Source of the DNA: Mycolicibacterium tokaiense
Lineage (GTDB): Bacteria > Actinomycetota > Actinomycetes > Mycobacteriales > Mycobacteriaceae
Assembly (NCBI RefSeq): GCF_010725885.1
Contig: NZ_AP022600.1
Coordinates: 4,216,001-4,280,000, forward strand
DNA length: 64,000 bases
Reading direction: 5' to 3'
The position numbers and the translations under genes were made by a program. How positions within the stretch are numbered: position 1 is the stretch's first letter; each line of letters opens with the position of its first letter. A model generated the notes under the pieces. It worked only from the letters and a program-made list of their open reading frames with translations. It was not told the origin of the DNA and did no database searches. Shown here piece by piece: positions 55,680-64,000 of the stretch.

Positions 55680-56702
55680 TCAGGTGGCGCTGCGCTCGTC
55701 GTGCCCCATCGCGTCCAGTACGGCCACCCTGGTATCGACGGTGCCGGAGATGGAGCGCTCGCGCACCCCGTCGCGCAGCAGCTGGCGTAGCGCAGCCTGG
55801 TCGTATTCGGCGGGTTCGGTGGTGTCGATGAAGCGCTGCACCACCTCGACGAAACGATCGGGGTCGTCGTGGAACGGAAAGTGGCCTGACCCGGCAAAGA
55901 TCTCCAACTCAGAGCCGGGCATCGCGGCGTGTGCCATCCGTGCGTGACTGACCGGGATCACCACATCGCGGTCGCCCCAGATCAGTTGCACCGGAACACT
56001 TTCGGTGAGGTAACACCGGTCCAGCATGGTCACCACCTGGCCACGCCAGTCGACCACGGCGCGCAAGGTCCGGGTGAACGCCGATGAGGCGGTCGGTTCG
56101 GGCAGGTCCCGCAGGATGCGCAGCACATGGGGCAGCTCACGGCCCAGGGAGGTGTTCCCGAGCAGGCTGCCGGCCACCTTGCCCGCCACCTGCACAGCGG
56201 GCAGCACCAGAGGCAACCGCAGCAGCGCCAGCGCTTCCCCGCCCAACGGCAGGGACGCCGCCCGCAGGGCAATGTTGACGTCGTGGGTGACACCGCCTGC
56301 CCCCACCAGAATCAGGCGTTCCACCAATTGCGGGAACTGGTAGGCGAACTGCATGGCCACGCCGCCACCGAGGGAGTGCCCCACGACGGTCACCCTCTCG
56401 ATGTCCAGCACACCCAGCAGGTCGCGCATCCCGTTGGCGTAGGCGGCCACCGAATAGTCGGCGCGCGGTTTGTCTGACTGCCCGTGACCCAGCAGGTCCG
56501 GGGCGATCACGGTGAACCGCTGCGCCAGCTTGGCCTGCACGCTGGCCCAGGTGGTCGAGTTGTCGCCGATACCGTGGATCAGCAGCAGCGCCGGGCCGGA
56601 ACCGGCGATGCGGAACGCCCGCCGGTAGCCGTGGATGGTGCGGAAGTCGAGCGTCGGGGTGACCTCGCGGACGGACCGCAGGTTGGGTTTGCGCTCGCTC
56701 AT
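55680..56702 (-). CDS. Alpha/beta hydrolase (Rv2715 type)
   Basis: 340 residues. LLIHGIGDNSTTW is the oxyanion region, GHSLGG carries Ser110, the acid Asp is in WGDRDVVIP and the His in SGHFPFHDDP. A long cap region lies between about 140 and 230. Intracellular esterase or C-C hydrolase; substrate unknown. No N-terminal signal. Conserved neighbour order with the PAC2 gene. Confidence 0.87.
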   Translation of the reverse strand: MSERKPNLRSVREVTPTLDFRTIHGYRRAFRIAGSGPALLLIHGIGDNSTTWASVQAKLAQRFTVIAPDLLGHGQSDKPRADYSVAAYANGMRDLLGVLDIERVTVVGHSLGGGVAMQFAYQFPQLVERLILVGAGGVTHDVNIALRAASLPLGGEALALLRLPLVLPAVQVAGKVAGSLLGNTSLGRELPHVLRILRDLPEPTASSAFTRTLRAVVDWRGQVVTMLDRCYLTESVPVQLIWGDRDVVIPVSHARMAHAAMPGSELEIFAGSGHFPFHDDPDRFVEVVQRFIDTTEPAEYDQAALRQLLRDGVRERSISGTVDTRVAVLDAMGHDERSAT

Positions 56703-56824
56703 ACGGTCACCGAATCACGGCCCGGGCACCGAACTGGAGAGTGGGTCATGTACGCCAACTTCGTCGTCGGGCCCCGTGGCGGCGGTACCGAGGCGGATAC
56801 CGTCAGCTGACCCGCACCGGCGAC

Positions 56825-57820
56825 TCAGCTGTTCTCGTCGTCTCCAAACGGGTCCGCAGACGGGTCACCGGCCTGTTGGGCCAGGAAACGCTCGAACTCC
56901 GCTCCGAGTTCATCGCCGCTGGGGAGGTCCTCGTCCCTGGCGAGCAGAGAGCGGTTCTCCTGTGCGTCGACGAATGCATCGTACTGTCGCTCGAGCGCGG
57001 TCACCACCTGGGCGACCTCGCTGCTGCCCTCGACCTGCTCGTCGATCTTGATGCGGATCTCCGCGGCGGCTTCGGTCAGGCGTTCGGTGGGAAGCTGCAG
57101 CGAGCTGGACTTCGCCACCTGCTCGACCAGCGCCTTCGCGGCTTCGGGGTAGGCGGTCTGCGCCAGGTAGTGCGGCACGTGCACGGTGAATCCCATGACC
57201 TCGTGGCCGTGCTGGGCCAGCCGGTACTCCAGCAGATTGGAGACGCTGCCCGGAACCTGCACCTCGCCCACCCACGGCGTGTGATCGGCGATGAGTTCCT
57301 TGTTGTTGGCGTGCGCGGTCATCGTGACCGGGCGGGTGTGGGGCACCGCCATGGGGATGGCGCCCAACCCGATGGTCCGGCGCACCCCGAGACGCTCGGC
57401 CAGCAACCGCACCGCGGTGATGAACCGCTCCCACTTCAGGTCGGGCTCCAGGCCGGCGAGCAGCAGGAACGGGGTGCCCACGCTGTCGTGCAGGGCGTAG
57501 AGGTTCAGCTCGGGGGTCTCGTAGTGGGTGAAGTGGTCGGTCTTGAACGTCATCAGAGGTCGCCGTGACCGGTAGTCCAGCAACTCGTCGATGGCGAAAG
57601 ACGCCACCAGTTCGGTGTCCAGCGACTCACGCAGGTGGTCGGCGGCCAGTTTGATGGCGTGCCCGGCATCGGAGAAGCCTTCGAGGGCGTGCACCAGCAC
57701 CGGTCCGCGGCCGTCGGCAGACGACAGTTGAGGAGCCGGGAATTCCAGCTCGTACATTCCGCTCTCCTCCGGCCGGTAGGCGCGGTCCGAGTCCTGTCCG
57801 GGATCGTCGGTGTGAGCCAT
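56825..57820 (-). CDS. PAC2-family protein
   Basis: 331 residues. The PAC2 domain, related to proteasome assembly chaperone 2, spans about 25-285: LVHALEGFSDAGHAIKLAADHL, TPFLLLAGLEPDLKWERF and VPHYLAQTAYPEAAKAL (in part). The C-terminal 45 residues are acidic. In actinobacteria the role is unknown; a link with the mycobacterial proteasome is only suggested by fold. GGAGGCGAG precedes the ATG at 57820. Confidence 0.85.
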   Translation of the reverse strand: MAHTDDPGQDSDRAYRPEESGMYELEFPAPQLSSADGRGPVLVHALEGFSDAGHAIKLAADHLRESLDTELVASFAIDELLDYRSRRPLMTFKTDHFTHYETPELNLYALHDSVGTPFLLLAGLEPDLKWERFITAVRLLAERLGVRRTIGLGAIPMAVPHTRPVTMTAHANNKELIADHTPWVGEVQVPGSVSNLLEYRLAQHGHEVMGFTVHVPHYLAQTAYPEAAKALVEQVAKSSSLQLPTERLTEAAAEIRIKIDEQVEGSSEVAQVVTALERQYDAFVDAQENRSLLARDEDLPSGDELGAEFERFLAQQAGDPSADPFGDDENS

Positions 57821-57997
57821 CTGTTCTCGCCTCCTCGTGCTGCGCAGGACACGCGGTGTACGTCGTGTCCCGCCCATTTTCTCTCAGCCCCGCGTCTGCG
57901 TGGCGGCAGCCCCGCCGTCACATCGAACGTCGGGTGGGGCGGCCGGCATTCCTGCGCGTACACAGGAGTACCCAGGCCGGGCCGCAGCAGACAGGTG

Positions 57998-59404
57998 TCA
58001 GCGCCGGAATTCGTGCAGGGCCCGCAGCTTGTTCATCACATCCAGCGCCGCGACCTTGTAGGCCTCCGAGAACGTCGGATAGTTGAAGACCGCGTCGACG
58101 AGGTACTCGACGGTGCCGCCGCAGCCCATCACGGCCTGGCCGATGTGCACCATCTCGGTGGCGTTGGTGCCGAAGATGTGGACACCCAGCAGCGTGAGGT
58201 CCTCGGTGGAGACCAGCAGTTTCAGCATGCCGTAGGAGTCGCCGGCGATCTGGCCGCGGGCCAGTTCGCGATAACGGGAGACACCGACCTCGTACGGAAT
58301 GGCGTCCTTGGTCAGGTCCACCTCGGTGGCGCCGACGTAGGAGACCTCGGGAATGGAGTAGATCCCGATGGGCTGGAGCTCGGTCATGGCGTGGGCGGGT
58401 TCGTCGAACGCGTGGTAGGCAGCCAGCCGGCCCTGGTCCATCGAGGTGGCCGCCAGAGCCGGGAAACCGATGACATCGCCGACGGCGTAGATGTGGTCGA
58501 CCTTGGTCTGATAGTTGTCGTCGACGAAAATCCGGCCGCGGTTGTCGGCCTCCAGGCCGGCGTTGTCGAGGTCCAGATGGTCGGTCTGGCCCTGGCGGCC
58601 CGCGGAGTACATCACCGTCTCGGCGGGGATCTGCTTGCCGCTGGCCAGCGTGGTGACCGTGCCGGAGGCGCCGACGTCCACCGCTGTCACCTCCTCGCCG
58701 AATCGGAAGGTGACAGCCAGGTCGCGTAAGTGGAATTTCAGCGCTTCGATGATCTCGGGGTCGCAGAACTCCAGCATGTTGGCGCGCTTTTCGACCACGG
58801 TGACCTTGGTGCCCAGGGCCGCGAACATCGACGCGTACTCGATGCCGATGACACCGGCACCCACCACCACCATCGACGTCGGAATGAACTTCAGATCCAG
58901 GATGCCGTCGGAGTCGAGCACCCGTTGCTCGTCGAACTCCACACCGGCCGGCCGGGCCGGCTTCGTGCCCGTGGCGATGACGACGTGGTGGCCGCTGACC
59001 GTGACGCGTTCAGCTCGAGAGGGATCCTCGACGCTGATGGTGTGCGGGTCGACGAAGCGGGCGTGCCCGGTGTACAGCTCGATCCGGTTGCGCATCAACT
59101 GGTTGCGCACCACATCGATCTCCTTGCCGATCACGTGCTGGGTGCGGGCCAGCAGATCGGCGGGGGTGATCTTCTCCTTGACCCGGTAACTGGCGCCGTA
59201 CAGTTCGCGCTGGCTCATGCCGGTGAGGTAGACGACGGCCTCGCGCAGCGTCTTCGACGGGATGGTGCCGGTGTTGACGCACACGCCGCCGAGCATGCGG
59301 CCCCGTTCGACCACCGCCACCGACTTGCCGAGTTTCGCCGCGGCGATCGCGGCCTTCTGCCCGCCGGGACCCGAACCGATGACCACCAGGTCGTACTCCT
59401 GCAT
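57998..59404 (-). CDS. sthA: Soluble pyridine nucleotide transhydrogenase
   Basis: 468 residues, the length I recall for the M. tuberculosis protein. FAD motif GSGPGG at 10-15; [17 protein letters not shown] is the disulfide-reductase-like region but with only one of the two redox Cys, typical of SthA; second nucleotide motif [17 protein letters not shown]-terminal dimerisation domain with [10 protein letters not shown]. Transfers electrons between NADPH and NAD. ATG 59413 (MGSMQEYD) is an alternative three codons upstream; no ribosome site for either. Confidence 0.95.
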   Translation of the reverse strand: MQEYDLVVIGSGPGGQKAAIAAAKLGKSVAVVERGRMLGGVCVNTGTIPSKTLREAVVYLTGMSQRELYGASYRVKEKITPADLLARTQHVIGKEIDVVRNQLMRNRIELYTGHARFVDPHTISVEDPSRAERVTVSGHHVVIATGTKPARPAGVEFDEQRVLDSDGILDLKFIPTSMVVVGAGVIGIEYASMFAALGTKVTVVEKRANMLEFCDPEIIEALKFHLRDLAVTFRFGEEVTAVDVGASGTVTTLASGKQIPAETVMYSAGRQGQTDHLDLDNAGLEADNRGRIFVDDNYQTKVDHIYAVGDVIGFPALAATSMDQGRLAAYHAFDEPAHAMTELQPIGIYSIPEVSYVGATEVDLTKDAIPYEVGVSRYRELARGQIAGDSYGMLKLLVSTEDLTLLGVHIFGTNATEMVHIGQAVMGCGGTVEYLVDAVFNYPTFSEAYKVAALDVMNKLRALHEFRR

Positions 59405-59581
59405 CGAACCCATGGCTAGCTGTTTACGCCGGTCACCCATCGTGTGTATGCCGAGCGTGTCAATACCGCGTGAACAATGACTGCAGAGCAGTCATCCACA
59501 ATCGGTACTTCATCCACAGGCGGGCCCGCGACGGTCGCTGCGACGCACACGGCTGACGGTGCCGCTTGCCAGCGTCGGGGC

Positions 59582-60691
59582 ATGACATCAGCGCACCCGG
59601 AACCGCACCCACCGTTCGACCGCTCGCACCTCGACGGCGCTGGCGACCTCACCCTGAACCGGCCTGGAGCTCTGATCGCCGCGTTGCCCGCCCTGCTCGG
59701 GTTCGTCCCGGCCGATTCACTGATCCTGGTGTCACTGGACCGGGGGCAGATCGGCGCCGTGCTGCGAGTGGATCTGGAGCCGGAGCCGGCCGAGCGACTC
59801 GACGAACTGGTGTCCGTGGCTGCCGCCGCCCAGCCGGACGCCGTGATTGCCGTGATCGTCGACCGCTCCGGGGCGTTGTGTCCCTGCTGCGGCGACCGCC
59901 ACCGCCGGCTGTGTGCAGCGCTGGCCGACGAACTCGACCACCACGACATCCCCCTGTGGGCCGCTCACGTGGTGGACGTCGTGGCGGTCGGCGGGCGCTG
60001 GCACTGTGCCGACGGTTGTGGTGCTCGCGGTCTGGTCGATGATCCGGACACCTCTCCGGTGACCGTGGCGGCGGTGCTGGACGGACGCAGGCTCTACAGC
60101 AGCCGGGCCGAGTTGGAGAACCTGATCGCCGCCGACGACAGCGACCGCAGCCGCAGCGTCGCAGCCGCTGTCAGCGCGCTGGAGGCCGGGCAGCGCCACC
60201 ACGCAGATGACGCACAGAATCGTGACGAGCGGGCCCGCCGCGCCGTAGAGGACACCCTGGCCGCGGCCGGCCGCGTGGCCGCAGGCGAAACGTTGACCGA
60301 CGCGGAGATCGCGGTGACCGCTCTGGGGTTGACGGAGGTGCGGGCACGGGACACTCTTTACGGCCTGGCGGTGGGGGAGTGTGCGGCGGCGGCCGAGACG
60401 TTGTGGTCCACCCTGGCGCGGCTGCTGCCGCGGCACCTGCGGGTGGAGGCCCTGGTGCAGTTGGCCTACTGCGCGTATGCCCGCAGTGACGGACCGCTGG
60501 CCGGCCTGTCGCTGGAGGCGGCGTTGCGGATCGACCCCGGCCACCGGATGGCGGCTCTGCTGGACGAAGCTCTGCGCAACGGCATGACGCCGCTGCAGAT
60601 CCGGGCACTGGCAACCACGGCATACCGGTTGGCCGACAGTCTCGGCGTGGTCCTGCCGACCCGCCTCGAGCGCGGTCGGCAGGCCGGGTGA
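59582..60691 (+). CDS. DUF4192 protein
   Basis: 369 residues. NRPGALIAALPALLGFVPADSLILVSL near the N terminus is the family hallmark, followed by alternating beta/alpha segments with a CPCCGDRHRR and WHCADGC cysteine-bearing pair, and a C-terminal helical region with AYARSDGPLAGLSLEAALRIDPGHRMAALL (in part). Function unknown; widespread in actinobacteria. GGGG precedes ATG 59582; the 35-codon longer frame lacks support. Confidence 0.85.
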   Translation: MTSAHPEPHPPFDRSHLDGAGDLTLNRPGALIAALPALLGFVPADSLILVSLDRGQIGAVLRVDLEPEPAERLDELVSVAAAAQPDAVIAVIVDRSGALCPCCGDRHRRLCAALADELDHHDIPLWAAHVVDVVAVGGRWHCADGCGARGLVDDPDTSPVTVAAVLDGRRLYSSRAELENLIAADDSDRSRSVAAAVSALEAGQRHHADDAQNRDERARRAVEDTLAAAGRVAAGETLTDAEIAVTALGLTEVRARDTLYGLAVGECAAAAETLWSTLARLLPRHLRVEALVQLAYCAYARSDGPLAGLSLEAALRIDPGHRMAALLDEALRNGMTPLQIRALATTAYRLADSLGVVLPTRLERGRQAG

Positions 60692-60710
60692 GCGCCCGTG
60701 TCCGGGTGGC

Positions 60711-61403
60711 TCAGACCTTCTCGACCTTCACGGCGTGGGCCATCTCGTGCGGCAACTCGACCTGCTCGTGGCCGGGAATCACGATGGTGACGCCACCGTG
60801 CGGGTTGGTCTCGACCGTCACGCGGGCATTCGGCACCACGCCGGCCTCCTTGAGGCGGCCGATCAGTCCGACATCGCCCTGGACGTGCTCGGTCAATTGC
60901 CGCACCACGACGGCCACCGGCGAGCCCGCAGGCAGTTCGGTCAGCCGCACCAGGTTCTGCTCCTCGGCTTCCAGCTCGCCGCCGATACCGAGCTCGGCCA
61001 GTCCGGGGATGGGGTTGCCGAACGGGGAGACGGTGGGGTTGTCCAGCACCGCCACCAGCCGGCGCTCGACGTCCTCGCTCATCACGTGTTCCCAGCGGCA
61101 GGCCTCGGCGTGCACTTCTTCCCAGGGCAGGCCGATCACGTCGACCAGCAGCCGCTCGGCCAGCCGGTGCTTGCGCATCACGGCGATGGCCAGGGCACGG
61201 CCGGTCTCGGTGAGCTCCAGGTGCCGGTCACCGGCGACGTGCAGCAAGCCGTCGCGTTCCATCCGGGACACGGTCTGGCTGACGGTGGGGCCGCTCTGCT
61301 CGAGGCGCTCGGCAATGCGTGCGCGCAGCGGGACCACACCCTCCTCCTCGAGGTCGTAGATGGTCCGCAAGTACATCTCAGTGGTGTCGACCAGGTCGTT
61401 CAT
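60711..61403 (-). CDS. ideR: Iron-dependent repressor IdeR
   Basis: 230 residues of the DtxR family. N-terminal winged helix (about 1-70), dimer and metal domain with Met10, Cys102, Glu105, His106 (site 1) and His79, Glu83, His98 (site 2) all conserved, and C-terminal SH3-like domain (about 150-230). With Fe2+ it represses siderophore genes and activates storage genes. No iron box is evident inside this window. GGAGGT precedes the ATG. Confidence 0.98.
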   Translation of the reverse strand: MNDLVDTTEMYLRTIYDLEEEGVVPLRARIAERLEQSGPTVSQTVSRMERDGLLHVAGDRHLELTETGRALAIAVMRKHRLAERLLVDVIGLPWEEVHAEACRWEHVMSEDVERRLVAVLDNPTVSPFGNPIPGLAELGIGGELEAEEQNLVRLTELPAGSPVAVVVRQLTEHVQGDVGLIGRLKEAGVVPNARVTVETNPHGGVTIVIPGHEQVELPHEMAHAVKVEKV

Positions 61404-61512
61404 GTGGTACCTCCGTCGGCGACGAGTCTACTTGGCCAGCTGCGGCGATGGGACGCTCTGGCGCGGCGCGGCGAGCAGGCGCAATGGTAGTCGGCAGCAG
61501 TGACCGGACAGC

Positions 61513-61548
61513 AGTGTGCCCGCCGGGCGGGGACGCGGCGGGCACACT
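61513..61548 (-). terminator. Terminator of sigB
   Basis: AGTGTGCCCGCCG pairs perfectly with CGGCGGGCACACT around a 10-nt loop, about 35 nt beyond the sigB stop and within the 180-nt gap before ideR. Confidence 0.75.
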
Positions 61549-61583
61549 CTCGCACCGGCGGACCGGGCCGCCGGAATCCAGGG

Positions 61584-62543
61584 TCAGCTGGCGTAGGAAC
61601 GCAGCCGGTCGGCGCGCTCCCCGTGGCGCAGCTTGGCCATCACCTCACGCTCGATCTGACGCACGCGTTCGCGCGACAACCCGAACAACTTGCCGATCTG
61701 ATCCAGGGTGCGCGGCTGACCGTCGTCGAGACCGAACCGCAACCGGATCACCTGATGCTCGCGCTCGTCGAGCGTGGAGAGCACGCTGCGGATGTCGGTG
61801 TGCAGCAGTTCGGCGATGACGGCGTTCTCCGCCGACAGCGCCTCGGAGTCCTCGATGAAATCGCCCAGCGGCGCTTCCTCGTCGGTGCCCACCGGCATGT
61901 CCAGCGACACTGGGTCACGGCTGTGCTCCAGCAGATCGTTGATCTTCTCGACGGGGATACCGCTCTCTTCGGCCAGTTCTTCGTCGGTGGCCTCGCGACC
62001 CAGGTTCTGGTGCATCTCACGCTTGATGCGGGCCAGCTTGTTCACCTGCTCGACGAGGTGGACGGGCAGCCGTATGGTGCGGCTCTGGTCCGCCATGCCG
62101 CGGGTGATGGCCTGCCGGATCCACCACGTGGCGTAGGTGGAGAACTTGAAACCCTTGGTGTAGTCGAACTTTTCCATCGCCCGAATCAGCCCGAGGTTGC
62201 CCTCCTGGATCAGGTCCAGCAGCGGCATCCCGCGGCCGGTGTACCGCTTGGCCAGCGACACGACCAGGCGCAGGTTGGCCTCCAGCAGATGGCTGCGGGC
62301 CGCTTGACCATCGCGGGCCACTGCCGCCAGATCGCGTCTGCGGTTCTCGCCGAGGCGCTTCCGGGTTTCCAGCAGATGCTGCGCGTAGAGGCCGGCCTCG
62401 ATGCGCTTGGCCAGCTCCACCTCGTCGGCGGCGTTGAGCAAGGCCGTCTTCCCGATGCCGTTGAGGTACACCCGCACGAGGTCTGCGGCAGGGCTCTGGG
62501 CGTCGAGATCGCCGTCGATGCGGGTCGCGGTGGCATGTGCCAT
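61584..62543 (-). CDS. sigB: Principal-like sigma factor SigB
   Basis: 319 residues, group 2 sigma. Region 1.2 ([16 protein letters not shown]), 2 ([21 protein letters not shown]; the [36 protein letters not shown] block), 3 and 4 ([15 protein letters not shown]) are intact. It supports stationary phase and stress transcription. AGGAGG precedes the ATG. Upstream promoter is of ECF type, and ideR lies downstream, the conserved mycobacterial sigB-ideR arrangement. Confidence 0.98.
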   Translation of the reverse strand: MAHATATRIDGDLDAQSPAADLVRVYLNGIGKTALLNAADEVELAKRIEAGLYAQHLLETRKRLGENRRRDLAAVARDGQAARSHLLEANLRLVVSLAKRYTGRGMPLLDLIQEGNLGLIRAMEKFDYTKGFKFSTYATWWIRQAITRGMADQSRTIRLPVHLVEQVNKLARIKREMHQNLGREATDEELAEESGIPVEKINDLLEHSRDPVSLDMPVGTDEEAPLGDFIEDSEALSAENAVIAELLHTDIRSVLSTLDEREHQVIRLRFGLDDGQPRTLDQIGKLFGLSRERVRQIEREVMAKLRHGERADRLRSYAS

Positions 62544-62578
62544 ATCGGCCTCCTAGTGGCTCGAACTTCTTGATGGTT

Positions 62579-62606
62579 CAACGCCTGATTGGAGAGAAGA
62601 GTTCCC
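62579..62606 (-). promoter_or_regulatory. ECF (SigE/SigH-type) promoter of sigB
   Basis: On the minus strand GGGAAC (62606-62601), 17 nt, CGTTG (62583-62579). Matches the known type of stress promoter driving mycobacterial sigB. Leader about 30 nt. Confidence 0.8.
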
Positions 62607-62678
62607 ACGGGTGTACGGGTTCACACCGGCTGACGTGCGCAAATGCGCGCCCGACCTGAGAATGCTCTGAGAAACGAA

Positions 62679-63095
62679 CTAGAAGTCCCTCATGTGGGCG
62701 TTCTCGGCGTCTCGTGGCGGGTTGGCGCCGGGATCCGCTGGGGCCGTTCCCGGTTCGAGGGCGGGCCGCTCGGCGGTGGGGAACAACGGAATCCGACGCT
62801 GATCGCGGTCGAAGCGGCGCGGTTCCTCCCGGCGTCGCGGCGGCCGGTCATTGGCGATCAGGACTGCGATCCACGGCAGCGGAATCGACACCGCGACGAT
62901 AAGCAGTGAGAGCCAACCGTTTTCCCAGATTCCGTACGCGGCCGCGGCCAGCAGTAGGGCCGGAATGCGAAATGACATGATCGTCAAATATTTTCGGACG
63001 CGCTGGCGGTGTTCCTCCTCGTAGGGAGGAGCAGCGTGGGTGATGAGTACCGGGCGACCTTCGTCGTCGAAACCCAGCTGCTGGCTGTGCTTCAT
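62679..63095 (-). CDS. DUF3099 membrane protein
   Basis: 138 residues. LITHAAPPYEEEHRQRVRKYLTIMSFRIPALLLAAAAYGIWENGWLSLLIVAVSIPLPWIAVLIAND (in part) gives a soluble start and two membrane helices (about 38-58 and 60-80), then a charged Pro-rich tail. Function unknown. Conserved next to sigB in actinobacteria. GAGG is close to the ATG. Confidence 0.88.
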   Translation of the reverse strand: MKHSQQLGFDDEGRPVLITHAAPPYEEEHRQRVRKYLTIMSFRIPALLLAAAAYGIWENGWLSLLIVAVSIPLPWIAVLIANDRPPRRREEPRRFDRDQRRIPLFPTAERPALEPGTAPADPGANPPRDAENAHMRDF

Positions 63096-63172
63096 ACCTC
63101 TACTGTGGCACAGCTGGGGCCGCCCGGCGCCATGGGTTTGTCGACCGTCATTTTCTCGGCAGAATGGTGCCC

Positions 63173-63409
63173 ATGCAGACCGACACCCTCGAACGCACCG
63201 ACGCCGACGAACGGACCGATGACGGTACCGACGACGATCGGCCCAAGTTCTTCCATTACGTCAAGAAAGAAAAGATCGCCGAGAGCGCAGTGATGGGCAC
63301 CCACGTCGTCGCGCTGTGCGGCGAGGTGTTCCCGGTCACCCGGTCGGCCAAACCCGGCTCCCCGGTGTGCCCGGATTGCAAGCGCATCTACGAGCAACTC
63401 AAGAAGTGA
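63173..63409 (+). CDS. DUF3039 zinc-ribbon-like small protein
   Basis: 78 residues. Acidic N terminus (LERTDADERTDDGTDDD), then KFFHYVKKEKIAES, GTHVVALCGEVFPV and PVCPDCKRIYEQL; His, and Cys in C and CPDC positions could bind one zinc. Function unknown. ATG 63173 has CAGAAT 7 nt upstream, so may be leaderless; ATG 63164 is in frame three codons earlier. Confidence 0.85.
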   Translation: MQTDTLERTDADERTDDGTDDDRPKFFHYVKKEKIAESAVMGTHVVALCGEVFPVTRSAKPGSPVCPDCKRIYEQLKK

Positions 63410-63414
63410 CGATC

Positions 63415-63434
63415 GACCCGCCGACGGGCGGGTC
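63415..63434. terminator. Bidirectional terminator between DUF3039 and BrkB genes
   Basis: GACCCGCC and GGCGGGTC form a perfect 8-bp stem around GACG between convergent genes; the right arm overlaps the BrkB stop by 2 nt. Confidence 0.7.
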
Positions 63435-64000
63435 AGGCGGGTAGATCCATCGAACCCTCGGTGCTCGCGTTCGGCGCGCTCGCGGCGGGGGCGGGCTCGG
63501 CCCGCCGTTGCTTCCACCAGAACCGCACCCGGTTGGCGTGCGTGTCGGGGGCGGGCCACTCCTCCTGGATCGCGGCGTTGAGTTCGGCGCCGATCATGAT
63601 CGCGAAGCCGAGAAAGAACGCGAACAGCAGGAATGCGATCGGGGTGGCCAGCGCCCCGTAGGTGTAACCGGTCTTGGTGATCGAGCTCAGGTAGATCCGC
63701 AGCCCACCGGTGGCGACCAGGAAGAAAGCTGTCGCCAGGGCAGCCCCGATCATCAGCCGATGGGTGGGCAGCGGTTCGGGCAGCGACAGCCGGTACAACA
63801 CCGTGACCAGGATCAAGAGGCTGATGATCAACACGGGGTAGTAGCCGTACTGCAGGACGTTGTCCCAGCTGTCGGGGATGTACTCGGCCACCTTGCGCGG
63901 CCCCAGCGCCAGGAACGGCGCGGAAACGATCACCAGCACCAGACCCGCGACATACAGGCCCAGCGCGTAGAAGCGCTGGCGCACCGGATGGCGTAGCGGT
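63433..64000 (-). CDS. YihY/BrkB-family membrane protein (5' end off window)
   Basis: Only the C-terminal 188 residues are in the window; the frame remains open to the edge, so the start lies beyond 64000. Four membrane segments follow the RHPVRQRFYALGLYVAGLVL stretch (in part), with the family pattern PLPTHRLMIGAALATAFFLV and YGALATPIAFLLFAFFLGFAIMIGAELNAAI (in part). YihY/BrkB proteins were once linked to serum resistance and RNase BN, both doubtful; function unknown. Ends in a basic, Ala/Pro-rich tail. Confidence 0.88.
   Translation of the reverse strand, partial: PLRHPVRQRFYALGLYVAGLVLVIVSAPFLALGPRKVAEYIPDSWDNVLQYGYYPVLIISLLILVTVLYRLSLPEPLPTHRLMIGAALATAFFLVATGGLRIYLSSITKTGYTYGALATPIAFLLFAFFLGFAIMIGAELNAAIQEEWPAPDTHANRVRFWWKQRRAEPAPAASAPNASTEGSMDLPA

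Noticed and set aside
56748..56810. 20-codon open frame between the alpha/beta hydrolase and PAC2 genes
   Set aside because: No conservation evidence or known small protein; likely chance.

Overview
High-GC DNA with GTG starts, tight 1-4 nt overlaps and a gene order that I recognise (from memory) as collinear with the M. tuberculosis block from ald (Rv2780) to Rv2707, read in the opposite direction. The window is therefore from a Mycobacterium/Mycolicibacterium-type actinobacterium. A gluABCD glutamate importer beside recX/miaB, a recA without intein, no pspN and extra oxidative/ECF-sigma genes suggest an environmental, fast-growing type rather than the tuberculosis complex; this is inference.

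Layout. 1-10.7 kb: truncated GXWXG/DUF4334 gene, ald/aldR, a deaminase, an SDR/TetR divergent pair, dapB with three small genes, a CoA-ester lyase and dienelactone hydrolase, and a thyA-dfrA-ycaQ-like operon. 10.7-16.8 kb: accessory block with a class D flavin monooxygenase-like protein, two paralogous ECF sigma factors, a secreted alpha/beta hydrolase, a GMC oxidoreductase and a secreted molybdopterin-domain-like protein. 16.9-25.4 kb: thyX, dapA, rnj, terC, a mycofactocin-type SDR with a small monooxygenase, ftsK. 25.4-31.8 kb: an orphan endonuclease-like gene behind a long inverted repeat, argA, pgsA3, cinA, clgR-pspA-pspM, ephG, a glycosyltransferase. 31.8-46.7 kb: DUF3046, recA-recX, a ketopantoate-reductase-like gene, gluABCD, miaB, DUF349 protein, EamA-like transporter, miaA, dapF, hflX. 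46.7-64 kb: bisC-like molybdoenzyme, fadE20, an LGFP-repeat wall protein, lexA/chiZ/nrdR, phzF, two conserved genes, sthA, DUF4192, ideR, sigB, DUF3099, DUF3039 and a truncated BrkB/YihY gene.

Functional themes are lysine/meso-DAP synthesis (dapA, dapB, dapF), thymidylate/folate supply (thyA, thyX, dfrA), DNA damage response (recA, recX, lexA, chiZ, nrdR, ftsK), envelope stress (clgR, pspA, pspM, sigB) and iron control (ideR). Regulatory DNA is readable in places: LexA boxes and RecA/LexA-independent damage promoters at recA and chiZ, ECF-type promoters at clgR and sigB, inverted-repeat operators at several divergent promoters, and a repeated TAnnnT plus 6-7 nt start-codon spacing that predicts many leaderless mRNAs.

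No tRNA, rRNA, CRISPR array, IS element or prophage was seen, and no stretch over 300 bases lacks a gene or a described control region.
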